Assembly (NCBI RefSeq): GCF_048569485.1
Contig: NC_134354.1
Location: 506,293,869 to 506,357,868 of the forward strand
Source of the DNA: Anomaloglossus baeobatrachus
Taxonomy: Eukaryota; Chordata; Amphibia; Anura; Aromobatidae
Direction of reading: 5' to 3'
Length of the DNA: 64,000 nt
Below the pieces are notes generated by a model. That model was not told where the DNA came from, made no database searches, and saw only the letters and a program-made list of their open reading frames with translations. This document shows positions 34,077 to 45,713 of the stretch, piece after piece. Numbering within the stretch: the stretch's first letter is position 1; each line of letters opens with the position of its first letter. The position numbers and the translations under genes are program-made.

Positions 34077-34599
34077 TGTGGAGTATATAAAAAATTGTAC
34101 AATTTTCTTCCAGAAGAAAACAAATATTTTTTCATCTGTATTAATATCCGTATGCAATCCAAATGTCATCCTATTTTGTAAATTGTTAGTTATTAAAACT
34201 TACAAGACCAAATATAGGTTTCTATATTAAATTATTAAAATGTGTCCATAAAAATTGGATACTATTCAGATGATGCGTATGTGATCTGATTTTTTTGTGC
34301 ATCCTTAGACTTGAATAGAATCCGAAGTACAGAGACTAAGGCGTGCTGCCATTTTTTTCATGTGAATATTCGGTCAGTAAAAAAAAAGGTGATCTAAATA
34401 GCTCTGTAAAATAACATTGGTTTGAGTGCAGTTAGTTTTTTTCATTGATTGCACCATGACCAAAAATATGATTGTGGGAACATAACCTATGCTGATGGAG
34501 GCTTATCCCCTAGAAAATAAAATGATCAGTAATCCAAAATCAGACAATCCAGATCCTCATATTCCCCAAAAATCTCTCAGGGGCTGCATACATGAACTG

Positions 34600-35530
34600 A
34601 TGAGCAAACAGGCAACACTGTTTTGAATTTCTGAATTTCATGCTCCATATCTCACCATTCACTACATCTTCAAACGTGAGACAACCATCATTTTATAGAC
34701 AATCATTTTGGCTATCTCATACATAAATTTCACTTGCAACTATTTATTATATGATTAACTATGCAGATTCTTGTTATCTCACTGCATTGTTACTGTTTTG
34801 CTCCTAAGAATCTAAATTAAAATTGTTATTATTTTGTAAGTACTTTGTGAATCCCTCTTTGGTTTTCAACACTGCCTGAATCCTTCTTGACATGCTCTCG
34901 ATCAGATTCAAGCATGTCTCGACTGAAATGTGATCACAGGTTTCTGCTACACATTCCCAATGTTGGTGCATACTGGTCGACTCACTTGGGTATGTATACA
35001 GCTTTTTCTTCAACTCTACCCACATGTGTTGAATCAGGTTGAGGTCTGAGGACTGCGAGGGTCAATCCAGCACCTCTACTTCATTGTCATCTAACCATGC
35101 TTCAGGTCGTTGTTCTGCTGGAACACTATGTCGTCCTTTTCATGCCCATAGTACTCGAGTGTATGAAATAACTTGTCGTGTAGGATACTCACATATGGCT
35201 CAGCACTGAGACCATCATCGGTCCTGGTCAAGTAGCCAACGCCTTTGACTGTGAAACAACTTCATATCATCAAGTTTCCTCCACCAAACTTAACAGTTGC
35301 TTCAATTTTTCGATCCATTAGCCCATTTTTCCCATGCTTCTTTCAGACCCATTTGCACCCATGAGTGTAGTCTATTGACTTTCATCTTATCGCTCCAAAT
35401 CCCGTTTCCAATCTTCTACTGTCCACTTTTCATACTTTTTTGCAAACTCAAACTTCTTATGACGATATTGAAGTCGAAGCTAATTCACCCTTTTTCGGAC
35501 CAACATACCAGACTTGTGTAACGTGCGTCG
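34600..35530 (-). mobile_element. Tc1-like fragment G, decayed
   Basis: Minus-strand remains of a Tc1 transposase. The C-terminus lies at 35025-34804 (MWVELKKKLYTYPSES, ESMSRRIQAVLKTKEGFTKY), with upstream domain traces to about 35480. Many stops and frameshifts, and no clear terminal repeats. Older than Tc1 copies A and B. Confidence 0.7.
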
Positions 35531-35947
35531 CACAGTGCTTTATGGAAGTCTGTCATTTCACTAATATGATAAGCGCTATGGATAAAAAGGTCTTACCCCC
35601 AAAAAAAACATATAAAAAGTGATAAGGGTTTTGTGCTCTCCTTGTAGGGTTGTATGACACATTACCAGTATTTAGACACGCAATCCAGCTGCTGCAGAAT
35701 CCACGAGCTCTAAAGCCAGGAATAATCAGGAACCAAAATAAATGTGGAACTTTTCTGCACCTCTATGAGAATGACGAAGATCCAACAATGCTGAATAAAA
35801 TGGTGGTGGGTTTATTTCTACGCATTTCATAGTGTGTCCTCATGTCTTCTTCAACAAATCCACCAGTTATCGAATTAACATTTATGGTCCCTGATCATAT
35901 CTCACTATTACAAAGCATACCAGCCATCTCCACTGCTGTATTTGTTA

Positions 35948-36517
35948 AGCCTGCTTTACACGGGATGACCGACTGTGCGATTTCACGATCGATCGTACCC
36001 GCCCCTGTCGTTTATGCGTCACGGGCAATTGATTGCCTGTGGCACACAAACTCGTTAACCCCCTCACAAGCACTTACCTCCCGTGCGACTTCGCTGAGGG
36101 TGGCGAACTTCCACTTCCTGAAGTGGGAGGGATGTTCGGCGTCACAGCGACGTCACGCGGCGGCCAGCCAATAGAAGCAGAGGGGCAGAGATGAGAGGGA
36201 TGTAAACATCCCGCCCACCTTCTTCCTTCCACATAGCCGGCGGGAGCCGCGGGATGCAGGTAAGCGATGTTCATCGTTCCTGTGGTGTCACACGGAGCAA
36301 CGTGTGATGCCACGGAAACGATGAACAACCGGCGCCATGTTTCATAAACGATTTTATGAAACCTAGCGACGACTACACGACTCACGATTTGTGAGTGATA
36401 CTGCGTCGCTAGGAGGTGTCACACAGGCCGACGTCGCAAGCAATGCTGGATGTGCGTCACAAAAACCGTGACCCCGACGATCTATCGCACGATAGATCGT
36501 TTCGTGTAAAGCACCCT
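35948..36517. mobile_element. Harbinger-like MITE, complete
   Basis: 570 bp, flanked by TTA (35945-35947 and 36518-36520). Ends AGCCTGCTTTACACGGGATG on the left and, in reverse, AGGGTGCTTTACACGAAACG on the right. Core CGGCGTCACAGCGACGTCAC and ATCCCGCCCACC are shared with the four relatives in this window. Confidence 0.88.
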
Positions 36518-36723
36518 TTAGGCCAGGACTGATAGACCTTGTAAGGAGCTAACTTGTTAACTCCAATATTTTGCCTGGACATCCACCCCTTGGCATTTCA
36601 TGGATGTGCCTAGGGCAGCATAAATGACAAATACGGACCTGAGTGTGCTGTGTCTTCTGCATGGATTATCTTGTATTTTTGCACACGACCATTAATTATT
36701 AATATCCATAATATTATAATTTA

Positions 36724-38373
36724 CAGTTAGGTCCAGAAATATTTGGACAGTGACAATTTTCGCAAGTTGGGCTCTGCATGCCACCACATTGGATTTGAAA
36801 TGAAACCTCTACAACAGAATTCAAGTGCAGATTGTAACGTTTAATTTGAAGGTTTGAACAAAAATATCTGATAGAAATTGTAGGAATTGTACACATTTCT
36901 TTACAAACACTCCACATTTTAGGAGGTCAAAAGTAATTGGACAAATAAACCAAACCCAAACAAAATATTTTTATTTTCAATATTTTGTTGCGAATCCTTT
37001 GGAGGCAATCACTGCCTTAAATCTAGAACCCATGGACATCACCAAACGCTGGGTTTCCTCCTTCTTAATGCTTTGCCAGGCCTTTACAGCCGCAGCCTTC
37101 AGGTCTTGCTTGTTTGTGGGTCTTTCCGTCTTAAGTCTGGATTTGAGCAAGTAAAATGCATGCTCAATTGGGTTAAGATCTGGTGATTGACTTGGCCATT
37201 GGAGAATGTTCCACTTTTTTGCACTCATGAACTCCTAGGTAGCTTTGGCTGTATGCTTGGGGTCATTGTCCATCTGTACTATGAAGCGCCGTCCGATCAA
37301 CCTTGCGGCATTTGGCTGAATCTGGGCTGAAAGTATATCCCGGTACACTTCAGAATTCATCCGGCTACTCTTGTCTGCTGTTATGTCATCAATAAACACA
37401 AGTGACCCAGTGCCATTGAAAGCCATGCATGCCCATGCCATCACGTTGCCTCCACCATGTTTTACAGAGGATGTGGTGTGCCTTGGATCATGTGCCGTTC
37501 CCTTTCTTCTCCAAACTTTTTTCTTCCCATCATTCTGGTACAGGTTGATCTTTGTCTCATCTGTCCATAGAATACTTTTCCAGAACTGAGCTGGCTTCAT
37601 GAGGTGTTTTTCAGCAAATTTTACTCTGGCCTGTCTATTTTTGGAATTGATGAATGGTTTGCATCTAGATGTGAACCCTTTGTATTTACTTTCATGGAGT
37701 CTTCTCTTTACTGTTGACTTAGAGACAGATACACCTACTTCACTGAGAGTGTTCTGGACTTCAGTTGATGTTGTGAACGGGTTCTTCTTCACCAAAGAAA
37801 GTATGCGGCGATCATCCACCACTGTTGTCATCCGTGGACGCCCAGGCCTTTTTGAGTTCCCAAGCTCACCAGTCAATTCCTTTTTTCTCAGAATGTACCC
37901 GACTGTTGATTTTGCTACTCCAAGCATGTCTGCTATCTCTCTGATGGATTTTTTCTTTTTTTGCAGCCTCAGGATGTTCTGCTTCACCTCAATTGAGAGT
38001 TCCTTAGACCGCATGTTGTCTGGTCACAGCAACAGCTTCCAAATGCAAAACCACACACCTGTAATCTACCCCAGACCTTTTAACTACTTCATTGATTACA
38101 GGTTAACGAGGGAGACACCTTCAGAGTTAATTGCAGCCCTTAGAGTCCCTTGTCCAATTACTTTTGGTCCCTTTAAAAAGAGGAGGCTATGCATTACAGA
38201 GCTATGATTCCTAAACCCTTTCTCCGATTTGGATGTGAAAACTCTCATATTGCAGCTGGGAGTGTGCACTTTCAGCCCATATTATATATATAATTGTATT
38301 TCTGAACATGTTTTTGTAAACAGCTAAAATAACAAAACTTGTGTCACTGTCCAAATATTTCTGGACCTAACTG
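36724..38373 (-). mobile_element. Tc1-like element B, complete
   Basis: A 1650-bp element flanked by TA (36722-36723 and 38374-38375) with matching ends CAGTTAGGTCCAGAAATATT. Terminal repeats are about 190-200 bp. Transposase lies on the minus strand. The best-preserved autonomous-type transposon in the window. Confidence 0.95.
36977..38014 (-). pseudogene. Tc1 transposase, one in-frame stop
   Basis: About 345 codons in one frame from ATG at 38014 to TAA at 36977. The N-terminal helix-turn-helix region reads MRSKELSIEVKQNILRLQ and KSIREIADMLGVAKSTVGY, followed by a KRPGRPRMT hook. The catalytic residues are D in WTDETKINLYQ, D in MDNDPKHTAKAT and E in SPDLNPIEHAFYLLKSRL. A single stop (TAG at 37237-37235) replaces what is probably CAG in the KATQEF context. 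No frameshift. The protein cuts and pastes the element at TA sites. With one change from an open frame, this copy is young. Confidence 0.95.
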
Positions 38374-38375
38374 TA

Positions 38376-39189
38376 TATTCTTCACAAATAAGAGAACACT
38401 TGCTAAATGTTTTTTGTAGAAGATCAGAACTCACAATTAAAGAACACTACAGCATGTGTTATATATCGTATTCTAAACCATATTCTAACAAATCATTTGA
38501 CACAGTAAGTAATACATATTCCTCTTCTTTATTGAAGCATTTTTATTTTGGGGGTAACGTGGAGAGCTTACTAGCATGTGCCCATCATGATTTCCTATGT
38601 ACAGTAGCAGAATGACAGATACACTTTTAAATACTAATATATTTTGAGAAACCTATTTGCACAGAAATTCCCTTACAATCCAAGTATACTGTCATGTTCT
38701 CTGCTGAAAAAGTCTGACACAAACTGCCCTGCATTGTGTTTCAGACGCCCAGCAGCAATGTATACAAAGTACATTAATCACAATGACAAATCTCACAGGA
38801 TAAAAAGAGATACATATGAAAGTACAATAACCAAGCGGCTTATCACTTCCATGTTAGAAAGCATACAATGTCAGTACAAACTGAGATATAATCCATATAC
38901 TGAAACAAATACTATAGATAAGTATTACTTTACTTTTCTTAAAGGTCAAGTACATTGAAAATGTGTGTTTTTTGATTATTTATTACTATTATTTTTCAAT
39001 GATAGAAAATGATGGAATATTGCTACTATGTGCCACCTTTTCCCCACTGGTGGGATCTCAACTGCTTGGATTCTGAGCTAGCCCTAGAATGCATGGAAAG
39101 CAGCACACACTTTGCAGGGGTAATATGTAATGCACTACTGTCCCTATATCTTCAAGAACAGCTGGGGGTTCCAGAGGTTGGACCTCACC
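38376..39189. other. intergenic, nothing recognised
   Basis: AT-rich unique-looking sequence with scattered short frames and no splice-site-flanked conserved peptide. I see no repeat border in it. Confidence 0.5.
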
Positions 39190-40603
39190 AATATGAATGT
39201 AATGACATATCCTAGCAATTTTAAGTTAAAATACATTTCAAACTCTATGGTAATTTTCTGTGATATACCAACGACGTAACAAGTATTTGTGAAGTGTAAT
39301 AGAAATAATAGATGGTTTTCCATATATTTTAAAAATATAAATCTGAAATTTGTGACTTACATTTAATTTCAGCCCCTATGAGTCAGTACTTTGTAGGACC
39401 AGCTTACACTGCAATTACTGCTGCAAGTCTTTTGCAGTATGCCTCTACCAACTTTGCTCAACTAGAGGCTGACCTTCTATGCAAAGTAGCTCTAGCTCAG
39501 TGAGTTTGGATGGAGAGAATCTGTGAACAGCAGTTTTTAGGTCTTGCCACAGTTTCTCAATCAGATTTAGATAGGTAATTAGATCTAAATCAATCTATTG
39601 TAGCTCTGGCAGTATGTTTAGGGTCATTGTTCTACTGAAAGGTGAACCTAAGCCCCATTCTTAAGCCTTTTGCAGCCTTTAGCAAGTTTACCTCCAAGAT
39701 TGCCCTGCATTGAGCTCCACCCATCTTCCCATCACTTCTTCCAGATTCCCTGTCCCTGCTGAAGAAAATCATCACCAAAGCATGATGCTTTCACCACCAT
39801 GTTTGATGGTGGGGATAGTGTTTTCATTGGGATGTTTGGTGTCAGTTTTCTGCAACACATAGTGTTTTGCATTTAGCCCAAAAAGTTCTACTTTGGTCTC
39901 ATCTGACCAAAGCACCTTCTTCTGCATGCTAGCTGTGTTCACTATATTGCCTTATGCAAGCTTTAATGGGACTTCTTATGGCTTGCTTTCAAAAATAGCA
40001 CTCTTTTATAAAGGCTAAAATTTGTGGAGTATACAACTAATAGTTGTCCTGTGGACAGATTCTCCCACCTGAGATGTAGATTTCTGCAGCTCCTCCAGAG
40101 GAATCCTGGGCGTCTTAGCTGCTTTTCTAATTAGTGATCTCCTTGCTTGGGATGTCAGTTTAGGTGGAAGGCCATGTTTTGCAAGGTTTGCAATTGAGCC
40201 ATACCCCTTCCAATTTTCGATGATGGGTTGAACAGGGCTCTGTGAGATGTTTAGAGTGTGGGCTATTTTTTTAAAACCTAATCCTGTTTTACTCTTCTCC
40301 ACAACTTTATCCCTGACCTGTCTGGTATGTTCCTTGGTGTTCATGATGCTTTTTGATCTCTAATGTTCTTAAACGAGCCTCTGAAGACTCAGTTTACTAA
40401 TTATGTGACTTCTAGAAACTTTATATCTTTTATTTATATATTTTTTTTTAAAATGTATAATTTCCTTTACTCTTCACAAATACTTACTACTTAGTGTTGG
40501 TTTATCACATAAAATCCCAATAAAATACATTTAACTTTGTGTATGAAACATAAAAAAAGTGAAAAAAAGTTCACAGGTTATGAATACTTTTTCACGGTAC
40601 TGC
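39190..40603 (-). mobile_element. Tc1-like element F, decayed
   Basis: The right end in reverse, AGTACCGTGAAAAAGTATTC, and TTTTATGTGATAAACCAACA mark a Tc1 family common in fish and frogs. The left repeat is diverged (TTTTAAGTTAAAATACATTT at about 39220). On the minus strand the transposase N-terminus is at 40344-40015 (MNTKEHTRQVRDKVVEKSK), followed by recognisable DETKVELFG and by the terminal SPSKLTELELL. Many stops and small deletions; the central DND motif is not readable. Confidence 0.85.
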
Positions 40604-41439
40604 ATGTGCTAGGTTTTGCTAGACAAGTCCCAAACTAGGTTGTAGAAAGTGGGTAACACTCACAAGTCTACATATTTGTGTCTGCAAAGATCCAGAATGT
40701 TAGTCGCTCTCCAGAAAACCAATTGCTGCCTTAAGTGATATTTACCACCAGCATGCCATTCCTATGGACGGCAAGCTGCTGATCCTCAGTGCTTGAGTGA
40801 ATTTTTCAATTTTTATACAGTGGTAACCAAACATGGTGATGCAAATATGGATGGCATGTGGCAGTGATTGACCACCAGGATCACTTATGGCTAAGAAAAC
40901 AAAGACTGGTGATGGACCCTCAAAAAGTAAGTACGGGAGTGGCAAGAAGAGATTTGTAGTTTAAGAATACTCTTCTTTGTTATTTTTACTCATGATTGGG
41001 GCCGTTTCAGAATGTTCACTCTGTAATTCTCTTATACATATACTTTCCCATCCCTTGGTTGAAGATTTGTTTTTTTCGCACTGAACTAACTTCCATTATA
41101 TTTGACTGAGTAATCACTCATCAAATCATACATTGGTCTACCATATGGCCCAATTCACACCATATTCAAGAGATCTGCTCTCTCATATTTCCTTTTAGTT
41201 TAAAAGGACCATTGTAATTTGGCACAAGAGAGAGGAGGGAATTTCTTTAGAAAATGTTAAAAATTGTGTCTTTATTCAATCTTCCATGTGATCAAAAATG
41301 ATGTGGGGAAACACATTGTTAGAGAGTGCACAAAAGAACCCTAGTGGAGATCAGGAGGCACTATTGTTATACACCAATCACTCAACTCCTCCAATGTACC
41401 CTTTGAATGGCAATTAATCCAAATTTCTGTCTGCTTAAA
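40604..41439. other. intergenic, nothing recognised
   Basis: AT-rich sequence without domain-bearing frames, tandem arrays or clear inverted repeats. Confidence 0.5.
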
Positions 41440-41715
41440 GGCCCCCATATACATTAGACTAATGTCGACCGAACCTGCCGATATCGACAGGTTCGGCCGA
41501 CGATCTAATGTGCTTGGTGGTGCCAGCCGACTGATGGTCAGGAAAAATCTCAGTGGTGCATGTCCAATTACAGACTGCAGATTGAATTGTTCTCCCGGTG
41601 GTAAACTGTCGGCTGACATGTCGGCCGGCGGCTTTCTCATAGTGAACACAGGAGCGCTTGGCCTTCCGAGTGCTCTTGTGTATGGGACAGTCAGCTGAGA
41701 TGGCTGTCACATGTC
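41440..41715. mobile_element. MITE-like segment
   Basis: AAGGCCCCCATATACATTAG followed by an inverted TGTCGACCGAACCTGCCGAT / ATCGACAGGTTCGGCCGACG pair. CpG-rich compared with its AT-rich flanks. The right end is not clear. Confidence 0.5.
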
Positions 41716-42509
41716 ATTTGGCCATTTAATGAATATGGTCAACTTAACTTCTCCAATTTCCAGATGTTTCTGACTTGTTAAAGAAAGATATAGATAACAG
41801 ATTATACCAAATGTCCTAATGTTAATTCAGTTTGTGAAGAAGATTACGTACTTCATGTATAATTTCCTGAAATAAAAACTCTAAATGAATAAGACTTAAA
41901 ATTTTCAAAACTTTGGATCATAAAAATGGAAAAAGCAATGGCAAATTATATTGACTCCTCATGGTGAACACTTTGGACCAAAATGATTACTGTTGAATAT
42001 TTTCTAGAATGCTATATAGTACCTGCATAATACTGTGTTATATTGTATGTGCAATGAGTCATGTATAATATATACATGAACAAGACAATAAAAACACCCA
42101 ATATATTACATTTGTCACCACTTAATAAAAAAGAAAATGCAGTCTGCATGTGAACATTTTATACAGGCCTTACCACAAAAGCTACATGGTTTATGATGCA
42201 TCAAGCAGTTACCAATTTGTTGTACCTATCACATCTATGCAATGTCATTAAAATCAATCTGCTAGTCAATTAACTTGATCCAGTACCAAAAATGTAATTA
42301 AAGTAATGGACAACATTGACACACCAATGCTTAATGTGAAGATTTGTACTCTTTGATATGGCTTTGGGATTTGAAGAGTTTACAAGCCATGTACGGAGCT
42401 AGTTTTCCAATGACAATGCTTTCATTCCTGGGCTCATGATATTAAGGAACATTGATATCAAAGCCAACATCTTAGGTGATTATAAAGATTTTAATATGTA
42501 TGACCTTTT

Positions 42510-42745
42510 CTTAAGCTGGCCATACACATAAAAAAGCTGTCAGCAGAATCATTTGTCAGAAGCTTATCTCTCTGCCGAACAAAAGGATCGGGCAAATGAG
42601 AGCCAACCTCCCAATCCTTATGCTTCCTGTCATGATCTGTCAAGAGAGAGTAGGGAAGCCACCATACGAATTGGATGGTAGGCACATCCTGCCGAAATCA
42701 TCGGACTTGGACAACTTTTTTCTAATGTGTATGTCTTCCAGGATT
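42510..42745. mobile_element. MITE, CTGGCCATACACAT type
   Basis: Left TTAAGCTGGCCATACACATA and right TCTAATGTGTATG form short inverted ends around a palindrome-rich body (CCGAACAAAAGGATCGG). Noncoding; the right end is trimmed. Confidence 0.5.
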
Positions 42746-43489
42746 GGTCATCAACATCACATCAGCACCAATTAACATTAAGTAGTGGCCCTAATGATAC
42801 TACAAGCTTTCTCCCAGAGAAAGAACAAAGCCTACAGTACCATTGACAGCCATATTCAATTCAGCTGATCACTATAACAGCATTAAATCCCTAGTGGATA
42901 AGTCATTGTCATGGGGTTAAAAGAACAGAAGTGTTGTCATGGGTGCCTGCAACTTAAGTTTGTGGATAGCTTTTCATAGGATTAAATATTATCTATTTTA
43001 TTTATTATACAAGAAGTGTGATTTCATATACAATAAGCTGGAGCTCTATTCATTCTTTGATAACCATTTGGATGGTTCTATTGTAAATCCACTGAGAAAA
43101 ACACCCACGCTGCAATGGTGACCACTTAATATTGTGGCAATTTGAAAATATCCTTGAAAGGAGCTGCCTCAAGTTTAGAAGTTATGCTCTATTCATGGGA
43201 TAGGGAATAAGTTTCCAATTGCTGGGGGTCTAACCAATGGGATCCCAACTGATCCAAAGAACTGGGGCTCTGAAGAGCCTTGTATGAATGGAGGTATGGT
43301 TGATCATGTCCACATCCACTCCACTCATTCTTAATAATAGGATAGCTGAGTGCAGCACTCAACTGGTTATCAGTACTCTCATTAAGAATGAATGAAGAGG
43401 ATATGTTCACGACCAACCATCTCTCCATTTATATGAGTACGGGTTTCAGGATTGATTGGGCTACCAACAGTCAGCCCCCAGGGATCAGG

Positions 43490-43945
43490 AAGTATAGATT
43501 CCAAACATGTGGCATGGATAGATTCCAAATGTGGGACATGGATAGATTCCAAAAGTGCAACATGGATAGATTTCAAACATGCGACATGTATAGATTCCAA
43601 ATGAGTCACATGGATAAGTTCCAAGTGTGCGACATGGAGAGATTCCAAACATGTGACTTGGATTGATTCCAAATGTGCGACATAGATAGATTCTAAAAAT
43701 GTGACATAGATAGATTCCAAACATTCAACATGGATAGATTCCAAACATATGACATGTATAGATTCCAAACATGCAACATGTATAGATTCCAAACATGTGA
43801 CATGTATAGATTCCAAACATGTGACATGTATAGATTCCAAACATGCATCATGGATAGAGTCCAAAGATTCAACATGGATAGATTCCAATCATGCATCATG
43901 GATAGATTCCAAACATGTGACATGGATAGATTCCAAACATGTGAC
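43490..43945. repeat. 24-bp tandem array, about 19 copies
   Basis: Unit GACATGGATAGATTCCAAAC plus ATGT. The period is a multiple of three, so frames stay open on both strands (MDRFQTC- and ESIHVTCL-type repeats); these are artefacts. The array ends about 130 bp beyond the likely ARHGAP6 cleavage site. Confidence 0.95.
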
Positions 43946-44079
43946 AACCCCTTTATGTCAATAAAATATTTTAGAAAAAACCATCAACTTTACATAACCT
44001 GTTAGTAAGATGGCTGGTACTGGACAGTAGTTAAAAGCAGTTCTCTTTTAATGACTTGCAATATTTCTATATATATTTC

Positions 44080-44880
44080 TAATCTACAGTGATTCCAGTT
44101 TATTGTTGGGAAACAATACAGGAAACTACACAAGATAAATATATATTTATATATGTATATTTGTATATATTTTATATAAGTTGTATTATAACGTTGCTTC
44201 CCCACAACAGTGCTCCACAGACCAGCCTGTAATGTGACAGCGCAGCCCTGAAGTGGTTAACAATGTTTGCACACAGGACCACTGCTTAAATCTTTCCATA
44301 GTACGTAGGCTTGCCCAAAAATCTGACCTACTGACTGAATTCACATGTTTCAGTTATGATAGTGCCCCACAGTATGGCTTCTCTCGTAGTGAGCTTTCCA
44401 AGCACGGCTTAAAGGAACAGTTCTATTCTTAAGAAGTTTCAAAGCACATAAACCAGCTTGTGCATATCTGATATAAAAAAAGAAGTTCAACATGGCAAAA
44501 CAAGTTCAGTGACAAAAGAAAAAAAAAGCAATTTTGCAGATTTTTTTTCTGTATGTGCCTATACAAGTTACATCCCGGTATAAAATATCATTTTTATCTT
44601 AGGGAATGTATAAATACCGTAACGATATTTGGCCACTAATTGTAGTATTTCTTTAAAATCAGTCATCAGAAATACAAGTACTGCATCAATGACAGAATTA
44701 TTGGGTACGGAAAATAACAAATGGGAGGTTGGCAGTGATGATATACGAGGCACAGTCCAATTTAAAAAAAAAATCTAAATTTAAAACGTGTAAAAAAATA
44801 AAAGGATCACTTTTGATAACATCACTCTTCGCTTCAGTCCTTTAGCAATATTGGCGTTTGTCTTTATTACATCAGAACCA
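44080..44880 (-). other. ARHGAP6: ARHGAP6 3' UTR
   Basis: About 800 bp of AT-rich sequence after the TGA, free of recognisable transposons, unlike everything around it. Two AATAAA signals are visible on the minus strand: one about 15 bases past the stop and one at 44104-44099. The distal one is followed by a suitable A/T-rich cleavage region near 44080. The 3' boundary is inferred. Confidence 0.6.
44099..44104 (-). terminator. ARHGAP6: distal polyadenylation signal AATAAA
   Basis: Canonical hexamer in CAACAATAAACTGG about 780 bases after the stop codon. It is the best candidate for the main 3' end of the transcript. Confidence 0.55.
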
Positions 44881-45569
44881 TCATACCAAGGTTTCAGGTA
44901 GTGTATCTGGATTATCGGCGGACAGAAGTTCCCATATCTGCCATCTTTCTCTTTGCCATTCTTGCCAGTCTGGATCCGTTAAGGTTTTACTGTTTTGGCT
45001 GTTGGCTGGAGTTTTTATTGAAGTCTGTCTATTTTGAACAGGTTGCTCAGAGGGTTGAGTCCTTCCTAAAGATGTCCCCCCCACCACTGTTTCAGACCTC
45101 GGTAGTCTCCATATGGCCTGTTCAGCTGAAAACACTGGTGAGCGATGTGGTTGTGATGCACCTTGTTTTAAAGAGCCAGGATAGGGTGGAGGGAGTCTTG
45201 CTTCATTTCTGTTTATGTCAGGATGTCGTAAATTTAACGGTGGTGGTCTATTTTGAGTGCAAGATTTCTGTGCATTGTCCTCCCCATGTTCTGTACTGCT
45301 CGGGACCAAGTTCTGTTCACATCTTGACCTATGCTCAAGATTTCTTTTAGCTGGTTCTGTTTGCGGAGTACTGCTAACGCGTGTCACTAAATTGTGTGGC
45401 CGGCAGTCCTGAAGGGCAGTTGAGGTGTGTGTCCTTCGAATATTGGGCCTGCCATTGTCTACTTCAACTGTGGAGTTTTTACATGAAGGCCAATTCTGTG
45501 TCAGATTGCTTTGTGAAAGGGAATACTGTCCTTGTAAGGAACTGCTCTCGTAGATATTTCCATAGGAAT
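44881..45569 (-). CDS. ARHGAP6: ARHGAP6 last coding exon
   Basis: Terminal exon of a Rho GTPase-activating protein that acts on RhoA and the actin cytoskeleton. The RhoGAP domain itself would be in exons right of the window; this is the disordered tail. Acceptor TTTTTTAG ends at 45570 and the exon opens in phase (AT completing an Asp codon). It runs 228 codons without a stop and closes with TGA at 44883-44881. Recognisable stretches are SLQGQYSLSQSNLTQNWPSC, a proline patch (RPPPLNL, LPPPYPG) that could bind SH3 domains, and the end RERWQIWELL...LPETLV. The last four residues, ETLV, fit a class I PDZ ligand. The ARHGAP6 call rests on my memory of this C-terminus. Confidence 0.87.
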
Positions 45570-45713
45570 CTAAAAAAAGGTAAAAAATACATAGTATAAA
45601 GCATGATTAATGAGCCATACAGAAACCCAGATGTCTACATTTAAGTCAACAGTGTTTTCTAATATTATATAATGGGGAATATCAGCTACTTGGTTGTCTT
45701 TTACACCTACAAG

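Noticed and set aside
43382-44005. Frames with MDRFQTC- or ESIHVTCLE-type repeats
   Set aside because: 24-bp tandem array with a period divisible by three.
44901-45350. 149-codon plus-strand frame overlapping the last ARHGAP6 exon
   Set aside because: Antisense shadow of a real exon; no domain, and the minus-strand frame has splice sites and phase agreement.
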